Of a stretch of DNA of 64,000 bases, positions 28,570-38,500 are shown in pieces. The stretch's first letter is position 1. Each line of letters begins with the position of its first letter. A program made the translations under genes and the position numbers. The stretch covers positions 1 to 64,000 of the forward strand of contig JBBCJM010000048.1 in assembly GCA_037190175.1 (NCBI GenBank), in the 5' to 3' direction. The DNA comes from JBBCJM01 sp037190175. Its GTDB lineage: Bacteria > Pseudomonadota > Alphaproteobacteria > Rhodobacterales > Rhodobacteraceae. A model generated the notes under the pieces. The model was not told the origin of the DNA. It made no database searches and saw only the letters and a program-made list of their open reading frames with translations.

Positions 28570-28673
28570 TCGTCGCCTGAGCATCACGCTGCGGTTTCTG
28601 CGCGGCCGGACCAGAAGTGGCTATGCGGTCGAGATGCTTGTCGCTAAAGTTCGTAACTGCGCACCAGTGCAGA

Positions 28674-29015
28674 ATGTTGCAGGAGGGGCCGTTGGCCGGA
28701 TTGTCCCGTTGGGCGATTTTCGTCCGAGCTTTCCTGATAACTCTTTTGGCCGGCGCACCTGCAAAGGTCGCTGCCGTGACCTCCGACGAGGTGGCAGCCT
28801 GGACCACGGCCGCCCGAACCGACTCGATCGATGGCTATTATTCGTATCTCAGCCGGTTCCCCACGGGCGAATATGTGGATCGCGCCATCGCCGCACTGGT
28901 GCGGCTCGGGGCAATCTCGGCTGCGCCGCCGCAGGTCCGGCAACTTCCCCGGGCGCCCGTCCCGGCCCAGGCGGCCCCCGGTCCGCAGCCCTCTGCCCCC
29001 GCGAGTCCGTACTGA
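28674..29015 (+). CDS. small exported protein with caspase-system-type repeat (113 aa)
   Basis: The start at 28674 gives an N-terminal hydrophobic segment (WAIFVRAFLITLLAGAPAKV AA), a likely signal peptide or anchor. Residues ~40-80 read DEVAAWTTAARTDSIDGYYS then YLSRFPTGEYVDRAIAALVR, the ~40-residue W...A...YL..FP.G.Y...A...L motif seen as repeats in exported caspase-family and TPR-like proteins. The tail is proline- and alanine-rich. The stop overlaps the start of the lipoprotein gene (TGATG). It may be a partner or substrate of the caspase-like protein at 31737-33806; this is inference. Confidence 0.6.
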   Translation: MLQEGPLAGLSRWAIFVRAFLITLLAGAPAKVAAVTSDEVAAWTTAARTDSIDGYYSYLSRFPTGEYVDRAIAALVRLGAISAAPPQVRQLPRAPVPAQAAPGPQPSAPASPY

Positions 29016-29614
29016 TGCCGGCGCGTTCTGCCACCCTTGTCGCCGCGCTGACGCTGATGTTGGCCGCCTGCGCGATGCCGCCGGAAAAGGACGGCCTGAC
29101 CTATCGCGCGCCAGAGGTGCGCACGGGTGCGGGCACGGTCGCCGTGCCGGGCGCCAGCCGGGCCGAGGCCGTCGCCGGCGTGGCCGCACGGCTGCGCGCC
29201 GCGGGTTTCCGGGTCAGCGCCGCAAACCCGCGCACGGGACGGGTGGTCGCCCGTTTTGCCGGCCAAGGCCTGGTGGATTGCGGCACCTTCACCCAGGTCG
29301 CGCGCGGAAATGTCGCGAGCTTCCCCGCGCATGCCGTGCGTGCGGCGGTGTTCGATCCGGCGTCGCCGGGCCAGATCCTGCTGCGTCAGGTAGCCACCTC
29401 CACGCAGTTGACGATCGAGGTGGAGGCCGCCGCGCCCTTCGCCGCCCGTATCGGGGCGCAGCACGAGGTGCGTGTCAGCCAGGCGCCCGTGGGGAATTCC
29501 CCCAGGGGTTGGCAGGCAACCCGCCAGTTTGCGGAAGGCGCCACGGCCACTTTTCCGGACCAGGTGACCTGCACCGGCGCCGGTCGGTTGGGTAGTATCG
29601 TCTCCGGCCGTTAG
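29015..29614 (+). CDS. predicted lipoprotein (199 aa)
   Basis: The N-terminus is a lipoprotein signal (MPARSATLVAALTLMLAAC; lipobox LAAC, with Cys at residue 19). The mature part has a small alpha/beta unit (AVAGVAARLRAAGFRVSAAN, then RTGRVVARFAGQGLVDCGTF) that resembles periplasmic ligand-binding lipoproteins built on the same two-helix, four-strand pattern, and it ends in beta strands. No family was named. It is translationally coupled to the small exported protein and convergent with the minus-strand operon that ends at 29648. It probably sits in the outer membrane facing the periplasm. Confidence 0.7.
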   Translation: MPARSATLVAALTLMLAACAMPPEKDGLTYRAPEVRTGAGTVAVPGASRAEAVAGVAARLRAAGFRVSAANPRTGRVVARFAGQGLVDCGTFTQVARGNVASFPAHAVRAAVFDPASPGQILLRQVATSTQLTIEVEAAAPFAARIGAQHEVRVSQAPVGNSPRGWQATRQFAEGATATFPDQVTCTGAGRLGSIVSGR

Positions 29615-29647
29615 GTCCTGCGGCGGCACTGGGTGAGTCGTTCCCAC

Positions 29648-30508
29648 TCAGGTCCGGTCATCGGGATGACCCCAGATCGTGGCGCGGGCCAAGGCACAGG
29701 CGTCGCGAAGGCGCGACGTGTCGGGGCCGAGTTCCGTCAACCCGGCAACAAACCTGTCCCAGATCGCGGGCGGCACCTGATCGCCGCGCATGCGGCGCAG
29801 GGCGGCTGCGGTGTCAGCCTCCATCGGATAGACCGGCAGCCCACGCGTCACGCGGACCTGTCGCGCGAGTTCCGACCACCTTTGCCGCAGTGCTGCGGGA
29901 TCGGCCGGGCCGCTCCGCTCTTCCTCCCACGCCGTGCAGGCATCGCCGCCCAGCAGGCCGCGGCACGCCCCGATCCCCCACCAGGCGCCATGGGGCCGGT
30001 CGGCGCCAAGGCCGGCGGACAGCGCCGCCGCCGTCTCCTCTGCCGCGCCCATGCTGTCAAAGGCCGCCCGGAACGCAGCCGCGCCGGACCGGCCGCATTC
30101 CCAGTCCGCGACAATGCGTGGCACGACCAGCGCCGGCGGCGCGGTGGCGGGAACGCCGGACCCGAGAAAGGCTTCCGCATGTCTGGACAGAAGCCGGGCG
30201 GGAACAACCCACAGGCCGCACGTCGATGCTGCTTCGCCGGTCAGCCGGTTCTCGGCTGGCCAGAGCAGTGCCCGTCCCGTGGCCAGCAACGCAGGTTCGG
30301 GCGACAGGGCCGCCGCCATCGGTCGGGGCAGGATGTCTGGCAAGACCAGAACCACATAGGATGTGGACGCCGCCTGCGCCGCTTGGGCCAGCGCCGCCGG
30401 ATCGGGTGCCACATCCTGGCAGGGCAACGAAGCGGCCAATTCGGCGGCGGGCGCCCCGTGCCCGGCGTCCGCAACGCGAAACCATGTCAGATCGGCCAGC
30501 AGCGTCAT
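29648..30508 (-). CDS. hypothetical protein (286 aa), third gene of the caspase operon
   Basis: I recognise no family. The start at 30508 (MTLLADLTWFRVAD) overlaps the stop of the upstream glycosyltransferase-Sel1 gene by 4 bases. The first half has alternating strands and helices like a Rossmann-type domain (STSYVVLVLPDILPRPMAAA, STCGLWVVPARLLSRHAEAF), so it could be a degenerate glycosyltransferase or sugar-binding protein. The second half is helical (ALRQRWSELARQVRVTRGLP). There is no signal peptide. Its place in a tight three-gene operon points to a shared pathway with the caspase-like and glycosyltransferase proteins. Confidence 0.65.
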   Translation of the reverse strand: MTLLADLTWFRVADAGHGAPAAELAASLPCQDVAPDPAALAQAAQAASTSYVVLVLPDILPRPMAAALSPEPALLATGRALLWPAENRLTGEAASTCGLWVVPARLLSRHAEAFLGSGVPATAPPALVVPRIVADWECGRSGAAAFRAAFDSMGAAEETAAALSAGLGADRPHGAWWGIGACRGLLGGDACTAWEEERSGPADPAALRQRWSELARQVRVTRGLPVYPMEADTAAALRRMRGDQVPPAIWDRFVAGLTELGPDTSRLRDACALARATIWGHPDDRT

Positions 30509-31740
30509 GCGGTGGCCGGAGTCCCGCTGCCTGCCTCGTCCGCCAGCCGGGCCAGATGCGGCAAGGCATGGGGGTTGCCCCGCGCTTCGGCCAGACGGTA
30601 GAGGCGGAGGATTTCCGCAGGCTCCGCGTCGGCGATGGCGCCCGTCTCCATCATCCGCGCAAGGTTCAGCGGCGCCGACGGATGGCCCAGCACGGCTGCC
30701 GCCTCGAACAGGCGCCGCGCCGCCTTTATGTCGCGTGGCAGACCCGTTCCGCGCAGGAGAGCCCAGCCCACGGCGTCCAGCGCATCGCCGTTGCGCTGTG
30801 CGGGCAGGATGGCGGCGCTCGCGATCAGACGGCTGTGCTCGGCCCCGATATCGGCCGGGAACAGCCCGGGCCGCCCGGCAAGGCCCCGGCCCAACGCCTG
30901 CACCTCGTCCTCCAGCCTTGCCGCATCCCAGGTTGTGCCGGTCCAGCGGCATCGGCATCCGCCGGGCGTGAAGCGCGGCAGCACCCAGTCCTGCCACAGC
31001 GCGATCAGCCTGTCGTAGTCGTTCACCGCCTTCGGGTCGCGGTCGGCTTGCGTGCGGGCCAGCCACAGGCCCAGACGCGCCCCATAAATGGTCCACAGGC
31101 CGTTCTGCGCATGGCGCCCAAGGTTGATCCATGCCGACAGGACCGACAGCAGCGCGGCCACGCGATGGCTCTCGGCCCCGAACCTGGCCGACAGGTCCGC
31201 CGCCAGGCGGTCCAGATAGATCGCCTCGCGCAGGCCCGCGCGAAACGCGTGTTCCGGCGTGCGCGCGGGAGCGGTCGTCGCATGGATGCCCGGCAGCACG
31301 ACGGACCGGGTGATGCCGGGAATGACCTCGCCCAGGTCGTGGTCCAGCGACACCCGCTCGGGCGCCGCCTCGTGCGTGCGCATCGCCTCCACCAAGGCGC
31401 TGGGCCAGACCTTGAGCGAGCCGTTGCCCGAAACCAGCCCATTCACCGCGTTGCGGCTATGCCAGCTGAGCCGTACGTGTTCGGACAGCAGTTCGGGCGG
31501 GATCGTCACCGACAGGAACGAGGCATGCACGGTGGTATCGGCATCCACCGTCACGAAGAACCCGGTGCCCGCTGCCCGGGCTGCGGCCTTGTGGCAGGCA
31601 TCCAGCCCCTGCACCCCGTGCACGCGGATCGCCTCCGGCACCAGAGCCTTCAACTGTGCGAAGGTCTCGTCCGCCCAGGGCTCGTCATAGGACATCAGGA
31701 CGAAGGGCAGATCGGCGACGCGCATCGGCCGGACGGTCAC
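30505..31740 (-). CDS. glycosyltransferase-like protein with C-terminal Sel1 repeats (411 aa)
   Basis: Residues 1-~200 resemble a GT-A fold found in phage and alphaproteobacterial proteins (FVLMSYDEPWADETFAQLKA, RVHGVQGLDACHKAA, FFVTVDADTTV with DAD at 66-68). The middle is helical. Residues ~320-405 are Sel1-type repeats (ALDAVGWALLRGTGLPRDIK, AARRLFEAAAVLGHPSAPLN, RLYRLAEARGNPHALPHLAR). Sel1 repeats bind proteins, and the upstream caspase-like protein carries them too, which suggests the two interact. It overlaps both neighbours by 4 bases. The fusion of a GT-A domain with Sel1 repeats is uncommon. No signal peptide. Confidence 0.75.
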   Translation of the reverse strand: MTVRPMRVADLPFVLMSYDEPWADETFAQLKALVPEAIRVHGVQGLDACHKAAARAAGTGFFVTVDADTTVHASFLSVTIPPELLSEHVRLSWHSRNAVNGLVSGNGSLKVWPSALVEAMRTHEAAPERVSLDHDLGEVIPGITRSVVLPGIHATTAPARTPEHAFRAGLREAIYLDRLAADLSARFGAESHRVAALLSVLSAWINLGRHAQNGLWTIYGARLGLWLARTQADRDPKAVNDYDRLIALWQDWVLPRFTPGGCRCRWTGTTWDAARLEDEVQALGRGLAGRPGLFPADIGAEHSRLIASAAILPAQRNGDALDAVGWALLRGTGLPRDIKAARRLFEAAAVLGHPSAPLNLARMMETGAIADAEPAEILRLYRLAEARGNPHALPHLARLADEAGSGTPATA

Positions 31741-33806
31741 TCGTGCACGAGGTTGAAGTCGAGCAGCCCGTACTGGTCGATCCAGTCCTGCGCAATCCGT
31801 TCACCCTCGGCGCGATCGGCATCGCTCAACGTGGGCAGAAGTGCCGCGATCTTGGCCTCGATCTCGACCAGTTCCTTCTTGGAATCGATGGTGTCGCGCA
31901 GGATCGCCGCCTCGCGCGCGATGATGTAGTTGGCATAGCCCTCGGGCACATTGCGCAGCTCTTCCGAGTCCGGCGCGGTGAGAATGTCGCCCAGATAGGC
32001 ATAGGCGCCCAGATAGTTCCGCTGCGCCGACAGCCGGAAATAGGCCAGCGCGGTGCGCCGGTCGGGCTGGACGCCCCACCCGGTCAGGAAGGCGCGGCCC
32101 AGGTGGAAGGCCGAATAGGGGTTGCCCAGGTCGGTCGCCTCGGTCAGCCAGTAGATGCCGACGTCGGTGTCCTGCTCGATCCCCTCTCCGCGCATATAGG
32201 CCATACCGATCAGGTTCATCGCGTCGGTATGGCCCAGGGATGCCGCCTTGCCGTAATAGGGCATCGCCCGCACGGGATCCGCCGGCGTCCCCTGCCCGCG
32301 GCGGTAGAGATCGCCCAGCGCGGTCAGGGCGGCGGGGTTGTTCGACAGCGCCGCCACCTCCATCCAGCGGCGCGCCTCGCCGAAGGACTGCGGCACACCC
32401 CAGCCCTCGCGATAGTGCATGCCCATCAGCAGCCGCATCGCCGGCGCCCCGGTCATCGCGCCGTTGCGCGCGGCTTCGGCGGCCATCGCATGGTCGGCCG
32501 GGACCCCCAGGCCCAGACGGTAGATCTCCGAAATGGCGCCCCAGGCCATCGGATTGCCAAGAAGGGCCGCCTGTTCGGCGTAATGCAGCGCCTCGTCGAA
32601 TCGGTGTTCCAGCCGCAGCACCCGCCCCAGCAGGCCGAGCAGACGCGGATTTGCGGGATCGGCCGCCACCGCCGCCACGCAGGCCCGCAGCGCCGCGCGC
32701 GTGTTGACCAGGTCGTGCGGCACGGCGGCAACCAGGCCCATCACGTCGTTGATGCCGGTGGCCAGGATGTCGCATTCGGTGATCATCGACTGCAGCCCGT
32801 TCGGCACCATCGCTTCGGGCTCGGGCATGCGCAGTTCCATCAGCGGGAAGGGCGGCACCTGGCCGCTGTTCATCAGGACAAGCTGGCGCGAGGCGACCTC
32901 GGCCAGCGGCGAGTCGCTGAACAGTTCGGCAAAGGCGGCAAAGTCGCGGGGGTCGGCGCTTTGCTCGATATTGCGCCAAGCGGTGTTGACCAAGGTGACC
33001 TCTGCCGTGTCGGCGCCCAGCAGCACGGGGTCGATCTCCAGCAGCGGACGTGCATGTATGACGATCTCGCCGCGCGAATTGTCCACATACCACGGCGTCT
33101 GTGAGCCTCCGGTGGCCAGCCGCACCCGCGCCCGGACCAGCCGCAGCACGTCGCGCATGTCCTGCTCTGTCCCCAGCAGCGCCGAGGCCAGCGCGGCGGT
33201 ATAGGGGCTGTTGGCGCTGGTGCCGTCCAGCGCGACGGCGCCCGGTTCGGTCGAATAGGCGATGATGGTGTTTTCCGGCGCGTCCACCAGTGCCAGGCCG
33301 GTGCCGCTGGCCGCGCGATCGGGGAAGGGCGAATTGCGGCAGGCATCCAGGATCACCACCAGATTTGCCGTGCCGATCCGGCCCAGCCGTCCCACCAGGT
33401 CCTGGATCGACACCCCCTGCCTGGCCAGGAAATCATCGCCTTCGGGCCGCAGGTCGGCCGGCAGCGCGTAGTTCACGCCGCCAAGCTGCAGCCCATGGCC
33501 GGCGAAGTAGAACAGGCCAAGCTCGGCGCCCGCCTGCTCGGCGGCGATACGTTCGACCATGCCCTCGATCTGGGCCCGCGGGGCGTCTTCCAGATAATAG
33601 ATCGTAAAGCCCATGTCGTTCAGCGCCGCCGCCATGGTGCGGGCATCGTTCACCGTATTGTCCAGATCGGGAACCGCCTCGTCGACATAGTTCGCCACGC
33701 CCAGCACAAAAGCCCAACGGCCGTCGGCAAGGACGGGCTGCGGCAAGGCAAAGCCCAACGCCATCACCAGGCAGACGACGGCAACCGGGCGACGCATGGA
33801 CAGCAT
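31737..33806 (-). CDS. exported caspase-family (peptidase C14) protein with Sel1 repeats (689 aa)
   Basis: A signal peptide (residues ~1-27, AVVCLVMALGFALPQPVLA) leads to a caspase-like domain (RWAFVLGVANYVDEAVPDLD, then NTVNDARTMAAALNDMGF). The catalytic dyad is present: His104 in YFAGHGLQLGG and Cys156 in VVILDACRNSPF. A helical linker follows. Residues ~390-620 are Sel1/TPR repeats (LGLLGRVLRLEHRFDEALHY, AMNLIGMAYMRGEGIEQDTD, SAFHLGRAFLTGWGVQPDRR). It is expected in the periplasm or at the surface as a cysteine protease or a protein-sensing scaffold. It heads the three-gene operon, with a 4-base overlap to the next gene. Confidence 0.88.
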   Translation of the reverse strand: MLSMRRPVAVVCLVMALGFALPQPVLADGRWAFVLGVANYVDEAVPDLDNTVNDARTMAAALNDMGFTIYYLEDAPRAQIEGMVERIAAEQAGAELGLFYFAGHGLQLGGVNYALPADLRPEGDDFLARQGVSIQDLVGRLGRIGTANLVVILDACRNSPFPDRAASGTGLALVDAPENTIIAYSTEPGAVALDGTSANSPYTAALASALLGTEQDMRDVLRLVRARVRLATGGSQTPWYVDNSRGEIVIHARPLLEIDPVLLGADTAEVTLVNTAWRNIEQSADPRDFAAFAELFSDSPLAEVASRQLVLMNSGQVPPFPLMELRMPEPEAMVPNGLQSMITECDILATGINDVMGLVAAVPHDLVNTRAALRACVAAVAADPANPRLLGLLGRVLRLEHRFDEALHYAEQAALLGNPMAWGAISEIYRLGLGVPADHAMAAEAARNGAMTGAPAMRLLMGMHYREGWGVPQSFGEARRWMEVAALSNNPAALTALGDLYRRGQGTPADPVRAMPYYGKAASLGHTDAMNLIGMAYMRGEGIEQDTDVGIYWLTEATDLGNPYSAFHLGRAFLTGWGVQPDRRTALAYFRLSAQRNYLGAYAYLGDILTAPDSEELRNVPEGYANYIIAREAAILRDTIDSKKELVEIEAKIAALLPTLSDADRAEGERIAQDWIDQYGLLDFNLVHE

Positions 33807-33951
33807 AATCGCTTGCTCCGCTCTGGCTGAATCGGACTGACAATCCCTGCAAGTGTGCCCCGGAAAGGCCGTCAGTCAAGGTAACGTTGCCGTGCGGGCG
33901 CGCATGCCCTAGCCTGAAGGCGCCATCTGATACCTTGGGGCGAGAAAGGTC

Positions 33952-34971
33952 ATGGACCCGCCGGACCTGTCGGACGATCTGGACGTGCCCTGGGTGGCAG
34001 AGGGCGCGACACCCCCGCCCGTGGCCGCTGTCGGCCCGGCGGTTCGCATCGACCATGCCGAAGCCCGGCACGCCCGCATCGTGCTGGTGGACTGGATGCT
34101 GGGCAACGCCTGCAGCTATGCCTGCAGCTACTGCCCCAAGGAACTGCACGATGGCACCATCGCCTGGCAGGATGAGGGCCGGATCGTCGCGTTCTACGGC
34201 CAGTTGGCCGACCACTATCAGCGCGGCTTGGGACGCACCGTGTGGCTGCAGTTCACCGGCGGCGAGCCGACGATGCATCCCCGCATCGTGCCGCTTCTCG
34301 AGGCCGCCGCCGCACATGGTTTCCGGGTCAGCCTGATCTCGAACGCCTCGCGCACGCTGCGGTTCTGGGAACGGATCCGTCCCAATCTCGACGCCGCGAT
34401 CCTGACCTACCACCCCGAATTCGCCACACCCGCGCCCTTTATCGCCGTGCTGCGCCTGCTGTCCGAGGCGATGCCTGTCCACGTCAACGTGACCATGCCG
34501 CCGGACCGCTTCGATGCGGTCTTCGCGCAGGCCGAGGCCATTGCCGAAGCCGTGCCCGCAGCGACGCTGGCGCTGAAGCCGCTGCGTGTGGGCTTCCGCT
34601 CGGACCTCTATCCCTACACCACCGGGCAGCGGGCACGCCTCAACACGCGCATGACGCGCAAGGGCAATGCGGGGGCGGTGACGCCGCGCGGCATCCTCCG
34701 GGTGACGGCTCCGGACGGCAGCGCGCAGGTCGCCCATGTGCACGAGTTGATGCTGGCCGGAGCGAACCGCTGGCAAGGCTGGCTGTGCCATGCGGGGCTT
34801 GAATCGTTGCGTATCAAGGGCGACGGGCGCGTCACGCGCGCCGTCTGTTCGGCCGGCGGAGATATCGGTTGGCTGGGTGGCGAGGTGCAGCTGCCCAACC
34901 TGCCCGTTCTGTGCGACCGCAAGGTCTGCTCCTGCGTGGCCGATATCCTGATCACCAAGGTCGCCGTCTGA
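33952..34971 (+). CDS. radical SAM protein with C-terminal auxiliary cysteines (339 aa)
   Basis: The motif CSYACSYC (Cys 54, 58 and 61) and GGEPTMHP mark a radical SAM enzyme. The barrel continues through RVSLISNASRTLRFWERIRP. The tail has WLCHAGLESLRI, RAVCSAGGDI and LCDRKVCSCVAD, a SPASM/twitch-like pattern for extra Fe-S clusters. The N-terminal ~45 residues are an extension. The substrate is unknown. Sequence and length differ from the radical SAM protein at 22548, so the cluster has two distinct enzymes. It is divergent from the caspase operon across a 145-base gap that should hold both promoters. Confidence 0.85.
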   Translation: MDPPDLSDDLDVPWVAEGATPPPVAAVGPAVRIDHAEARHARIVLVDWMLGNACSYACSYCPKELHDGTIAWQDEGRIVAFYGQLADHYQRGLGRTVWLQFTGGEPTMHPRIVPLLEAAAAHGFRVSLISNASRTLRFWERIRPNLDAAILTYHPEFATPAPFIAVLRLLSEAMPVHVNVTMPPDRFDAVFAQAEAIAEAVPAATLALKPLRVGFRSDLYPYTTGQRARLNTRMTRKGNAGAVTPRGILRVTAPDGSAQVAHVHELMLAGANRWQGWLCHAGLESLRIKGDGRVTRAVCSAGGDIGWLGGEVQLPNLPVLCDRKVCSCVADILITKVAV

Positions 34972-35018
34972 CCAGATGCGCCAGCGCCCTGCTCGGAATC
35001 CCGATCCGACGACCCTTC

Positions 35019-35199
35019 CGCGCTGCACGGTCGGACACCCTTTCGGCACGACCAAGGCCTGGATGGGCATGAACCATTTCCCGACGCGGCGGCTGAAGAA
35101 CGTCAGAAGCGAATTGGCGCTGAACGTGCTGGCCTACAACATCAAGCGAACAGTGCCCCTGTCGGTATCCCCAGGCTGTTGGAGTGCATCCCGGGCTGA
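35019..35199 (+). pseudogene. C-terminal remnant of an IS1182-family transposase
   Basis: The frame reads VGHPFGTTKAWMGMNHFPTR then RLKNVRSELALNVLAYNIKR, the conserved end of IS1182 transposases (HPFGTIKxWMG, LxNVRTEMxLxVLAYNxKR). The usual last residues (IPRLLE...) appear in the next frame (VGIPRLLECIPG, stop at 35197-35199), so the fragment also has a frameshift. The first ~400 residues of the transposase are missing. The element is dead. Confidence 0.8.
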
Positions 35200-35579
35200 T
35201 CGATGCCATTAAGGTTACGGCTTGATCTCGCGCCGCAGGTTTCGGTGGCATCCGGCCGACTTAGGCCCGCAGCATCCCCAGAGTCTGCACCCGATGAAAC
35301 CATTGCTGTCCGCAAGGGGCTCCGAGCAAAGGGCTGCAGTGCGGCACGGGCCTCCAGCCACACGTAGCCGCGTCCGCGGCCCCAAGCGGACGTTCGCAAA
35401 TGATAAGGATGCCGCCGTGCCGGGCGCCAAACCAGTCGTTGGCGCCACTGAACAACATTTTCACAATCGGACTGGTCCCCCTCCCGGTGAGGCTTTGTCA
35501 CTGGTATCCATTGCCTGCTTGAGCTAACCTCGAACTTGCCTCAAGAACATGCAAAATCCAGCAGAAGCGACTAGTTTAC
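35200..35579. other. intergenic, no gene seen
   Basis: Short frames on both strands show no recognisable product. The segment joins the IS1182 remnant to the metallophosphatase-STAND gene, whose promoter must lie in the AT-richer right end (about 35520-35580). I cannot name a -35/-10 pair with confidence. Confidence 0.4.
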
Positions 35580-38500
35580 ATGGAATACACTGTCGTTCAT
35601 CTGAGCGATCTCCACTTCAAGAATGACGTCGAGAACCGGTTTCGAATTGAAAAGCTGCGGGATGATTTGGCAGTGCTGCCCTTGGGCTCCAATGTCATTA
35701 TAGCCTTTACCGGCGATCTGGTCCATTCAGGAGAGCAGGATCAGTATGATGTTCTATTTGAACTACTTCTCGTTCCGCTGATCGAAGCTGGTCATCAGAT
35801 CGCGATTGTACCCGGAAACCACGACATCCAGAGACATGCAACAGACAAGGCCGCCGCGGCCGCGTTTCTAAAGGATCGCGCAAGTAGCTACCTTTTCTCT
35901 GGAAGCTCCCTGGTTCCATCACCTTATAAAGAGGATAGTGATGGACCACTTAAGAACTACAGAACACTTGAGGAACTGTTCGCGCCCTACACTGAGCGGT
36001 CCTTCTATGGTTACGTCAGGCAGGTCGGAGAGATTTCAATTGTTGGAATGAACTCAACTTGGCTCTCCCACGAAAGAGATGAGGGCGACAGTGATCGCGG
36101 AAAGCTAAGAGTGGAGCCGCATATCCTTGCAAAATATGTAGACAGATTACCTGTGGACAGTTTTCGTATTCTGCTTCTGCACCATCCATTCGATTGGCTC
36201 GAAGAGGTGACGCGTGATGCAGTGACATCGATTGCGACAAAGAGTTTCGATCTTGTCTTGTTCGGTCATGCTCATACCGCTGACTTGACCGAACTTGTCA
36301 AGGATAAAAATGGTACTGCTTTGATCCAATCGCCCCCGCTGCGTGCGGACTGGTCGAAAGGAACAAACGGATACGCAATCATTCGCTGCAATACTCGTAG
36401 CAAGGCATCGGAGATCAGCTATAGGTCGTACTCAAAAAGTCAGCGCCTTTTCGTGGTGGGGGAGGACTTTGCGCGAGGTGGGGTCGCTTACCCGAGGGGG
36501 AGCGATCAACAGTTTTTTCAGAGATCTCCGTCTTTGCCTGCGCTGGTACAGCGGTTCGTGGCCGACATGCCTCACGATTTCGTCGATTGGCATCGACGAA
36601 ATGTACGAGCCAAGTCGAACTACATTGAGAGCTTCATAATTCCGCGTATTCAGAAAGTGGCTGCTGGTGGCGATGAACAATGGCTTGAGGCTCCAGTCCC
36701 ACTTTCTGTTCTATTCGAAGCGAGTTCGAGGAATCAGTTCATTATCGCTCCAGCAGATTCTGGGCTCAGCACATCGGCATTTCTAACCCTCAAAGGTGTT
36801 GCGGAGAAAGTTCCTACGACCGGTGTGTTTCCTGTCTTCTTCGATGCAGGAGAGGCAAGCGTGAACAAAGCCTCCATTCTTCGATCAATGGTTCAAACAT
36901 CCCTTACTAGATTTACTACCTCAGAGATGGAGCATCTGGCTCGGGAGGGTGCTGTACGCCTGATCGTGGACGGTCTCAATCTTAGCAATGCTGCACATTT
37001 CAATAACTTTCGTCGGACTATTGAGCACTTCTTTCCTGAGATGCCGATTACTGCCTTTGTTCGGACGGAAAAGGTCGGCCAGTCGATATCTAGTGTGGAC
37101 CATCCGGCGTTGTCTCTAATAGACGACGAGGTTTATGAGCTCGGCGAGCTAGGCGTGCAGCAGATTAGGGAAGTGATCGCCATGCACCGTCAAAAGTTGA
37201 CCGAGGGCATGATCGACAAGTTGGCAAACCATGCCATCGACTCACTTTCACAGATTAATGAGCCGATTTTCCCAAGTACAGTGGCAGTCCTTGTGGAGAC
37301 ACTTGTACAGGATCACGACTTCCGACCAATTAACAAGGCGCGCTTGCTCGATCGCTACGTAGAATGCCTTCTCGGTCGGTTTGAACTGGAAGATGTCCGG
37401 GAAGGCACATTCTCCTCACATGACAAGATCGAGTTCCTGAGTTTTGTGGCTCGTCAGATTCTCGAAGGAGACAATGGAGGCTTAGCTGACACGGAGTGGA
37501 AACAAGTAGTAAAAGACTATGAGACTAGCTATCTGATGGAGTTGCCAAGCGGATTGTTGGGCGAGTTCGAAGAGAAGGGTCTTCTTGTCAGCGAAGGCGG
37601 CCGAATAACGTTTCGGGCGGATTACCTGTTTTCATATTTCGTTGCTAGGCAAATGAAGTCGGACGCTCGTTTCGCTGAGACAATTACAGCAGGCGACGCA
37701 CTCTTCAAACATCACAGTGAAGCGGTATTCTATGGTGAGCTGGAAGGCACCGACACAGGCGCTTTACTTGATCGCGTTTATAAGCAGGTTGATCAGCTGG
37801 AGGAGCTTCTCTTAGAGCATTACTCTCGTAATGGTATCGATCTGACGACCGAGTGGCTGGAGTCGACCAAAGATGATCCGAATGAGATCATCGAGGTTTT
37901 CCGAGAATTGGCGGAAGTTGACAGCACCGATCCGGATCCGAATGTCGCCGATTTTCGGAATAATCAGAGGTTGGCCGATGTTATTCGTCGTCGAGGGATC
38001 ACTCGTCGGCGGGAAGTATCCGAGTTGGAGGCGAGATTGCTCGTTGCTATGAAGCTGTACGCCCAGCTAATACGGAATGCGCTTCATATACCGGCAAACG
38101 ACAAGCTTCGGCACCTAGAAAAGCTATATCGGGCAGCTGAAATTTGGGTGGGGTTTTTAAGTGCAGCTCGCGCACATATAGCATCTTCGCCCGTGACCGT
38201 TGCTGGCGGCGTGACTTTCATCAACCATGGAGCCGCAATGGACCGCGCGAAGTCAATCGCAGAATTCAAATTCAATTCCCCCAACTCTGTATCTCGTATC
38301 CTGGCAGATGCCGTGAAGAATCCGCAGCTGTCAGTGGCATTGCGAACTGTGCTTCCCAAGCTATCGAGCATGGGAGCCCTATTCGTACGGGAGGCGCTTC
38401 TTGCTTTGCCTGCCAAAGAAAATCAGGATGCGTATTTGGATAGTATAAAACACTCTGATGACAAAAATCTCGTAACCGCGTCGATGCGCACCCTGAGGCG

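Noticed and set aside
27430..28587. Upstream extension of the glycosyltransferase frame to 28587
   Set aside because: The extension is Gly/Arg/Ala-rich noise. The true N-terminal part is in another frame (27360-28010), joined through a frameshift.
28617..28673. Earlier ATG for the small exported protein gene
   Set aside because: The added 19 residues (MAMRSRCLSLKFVTAHQC...) would place the hydrophobic segment too far in for a normal signal peptide; 28674 fits better.
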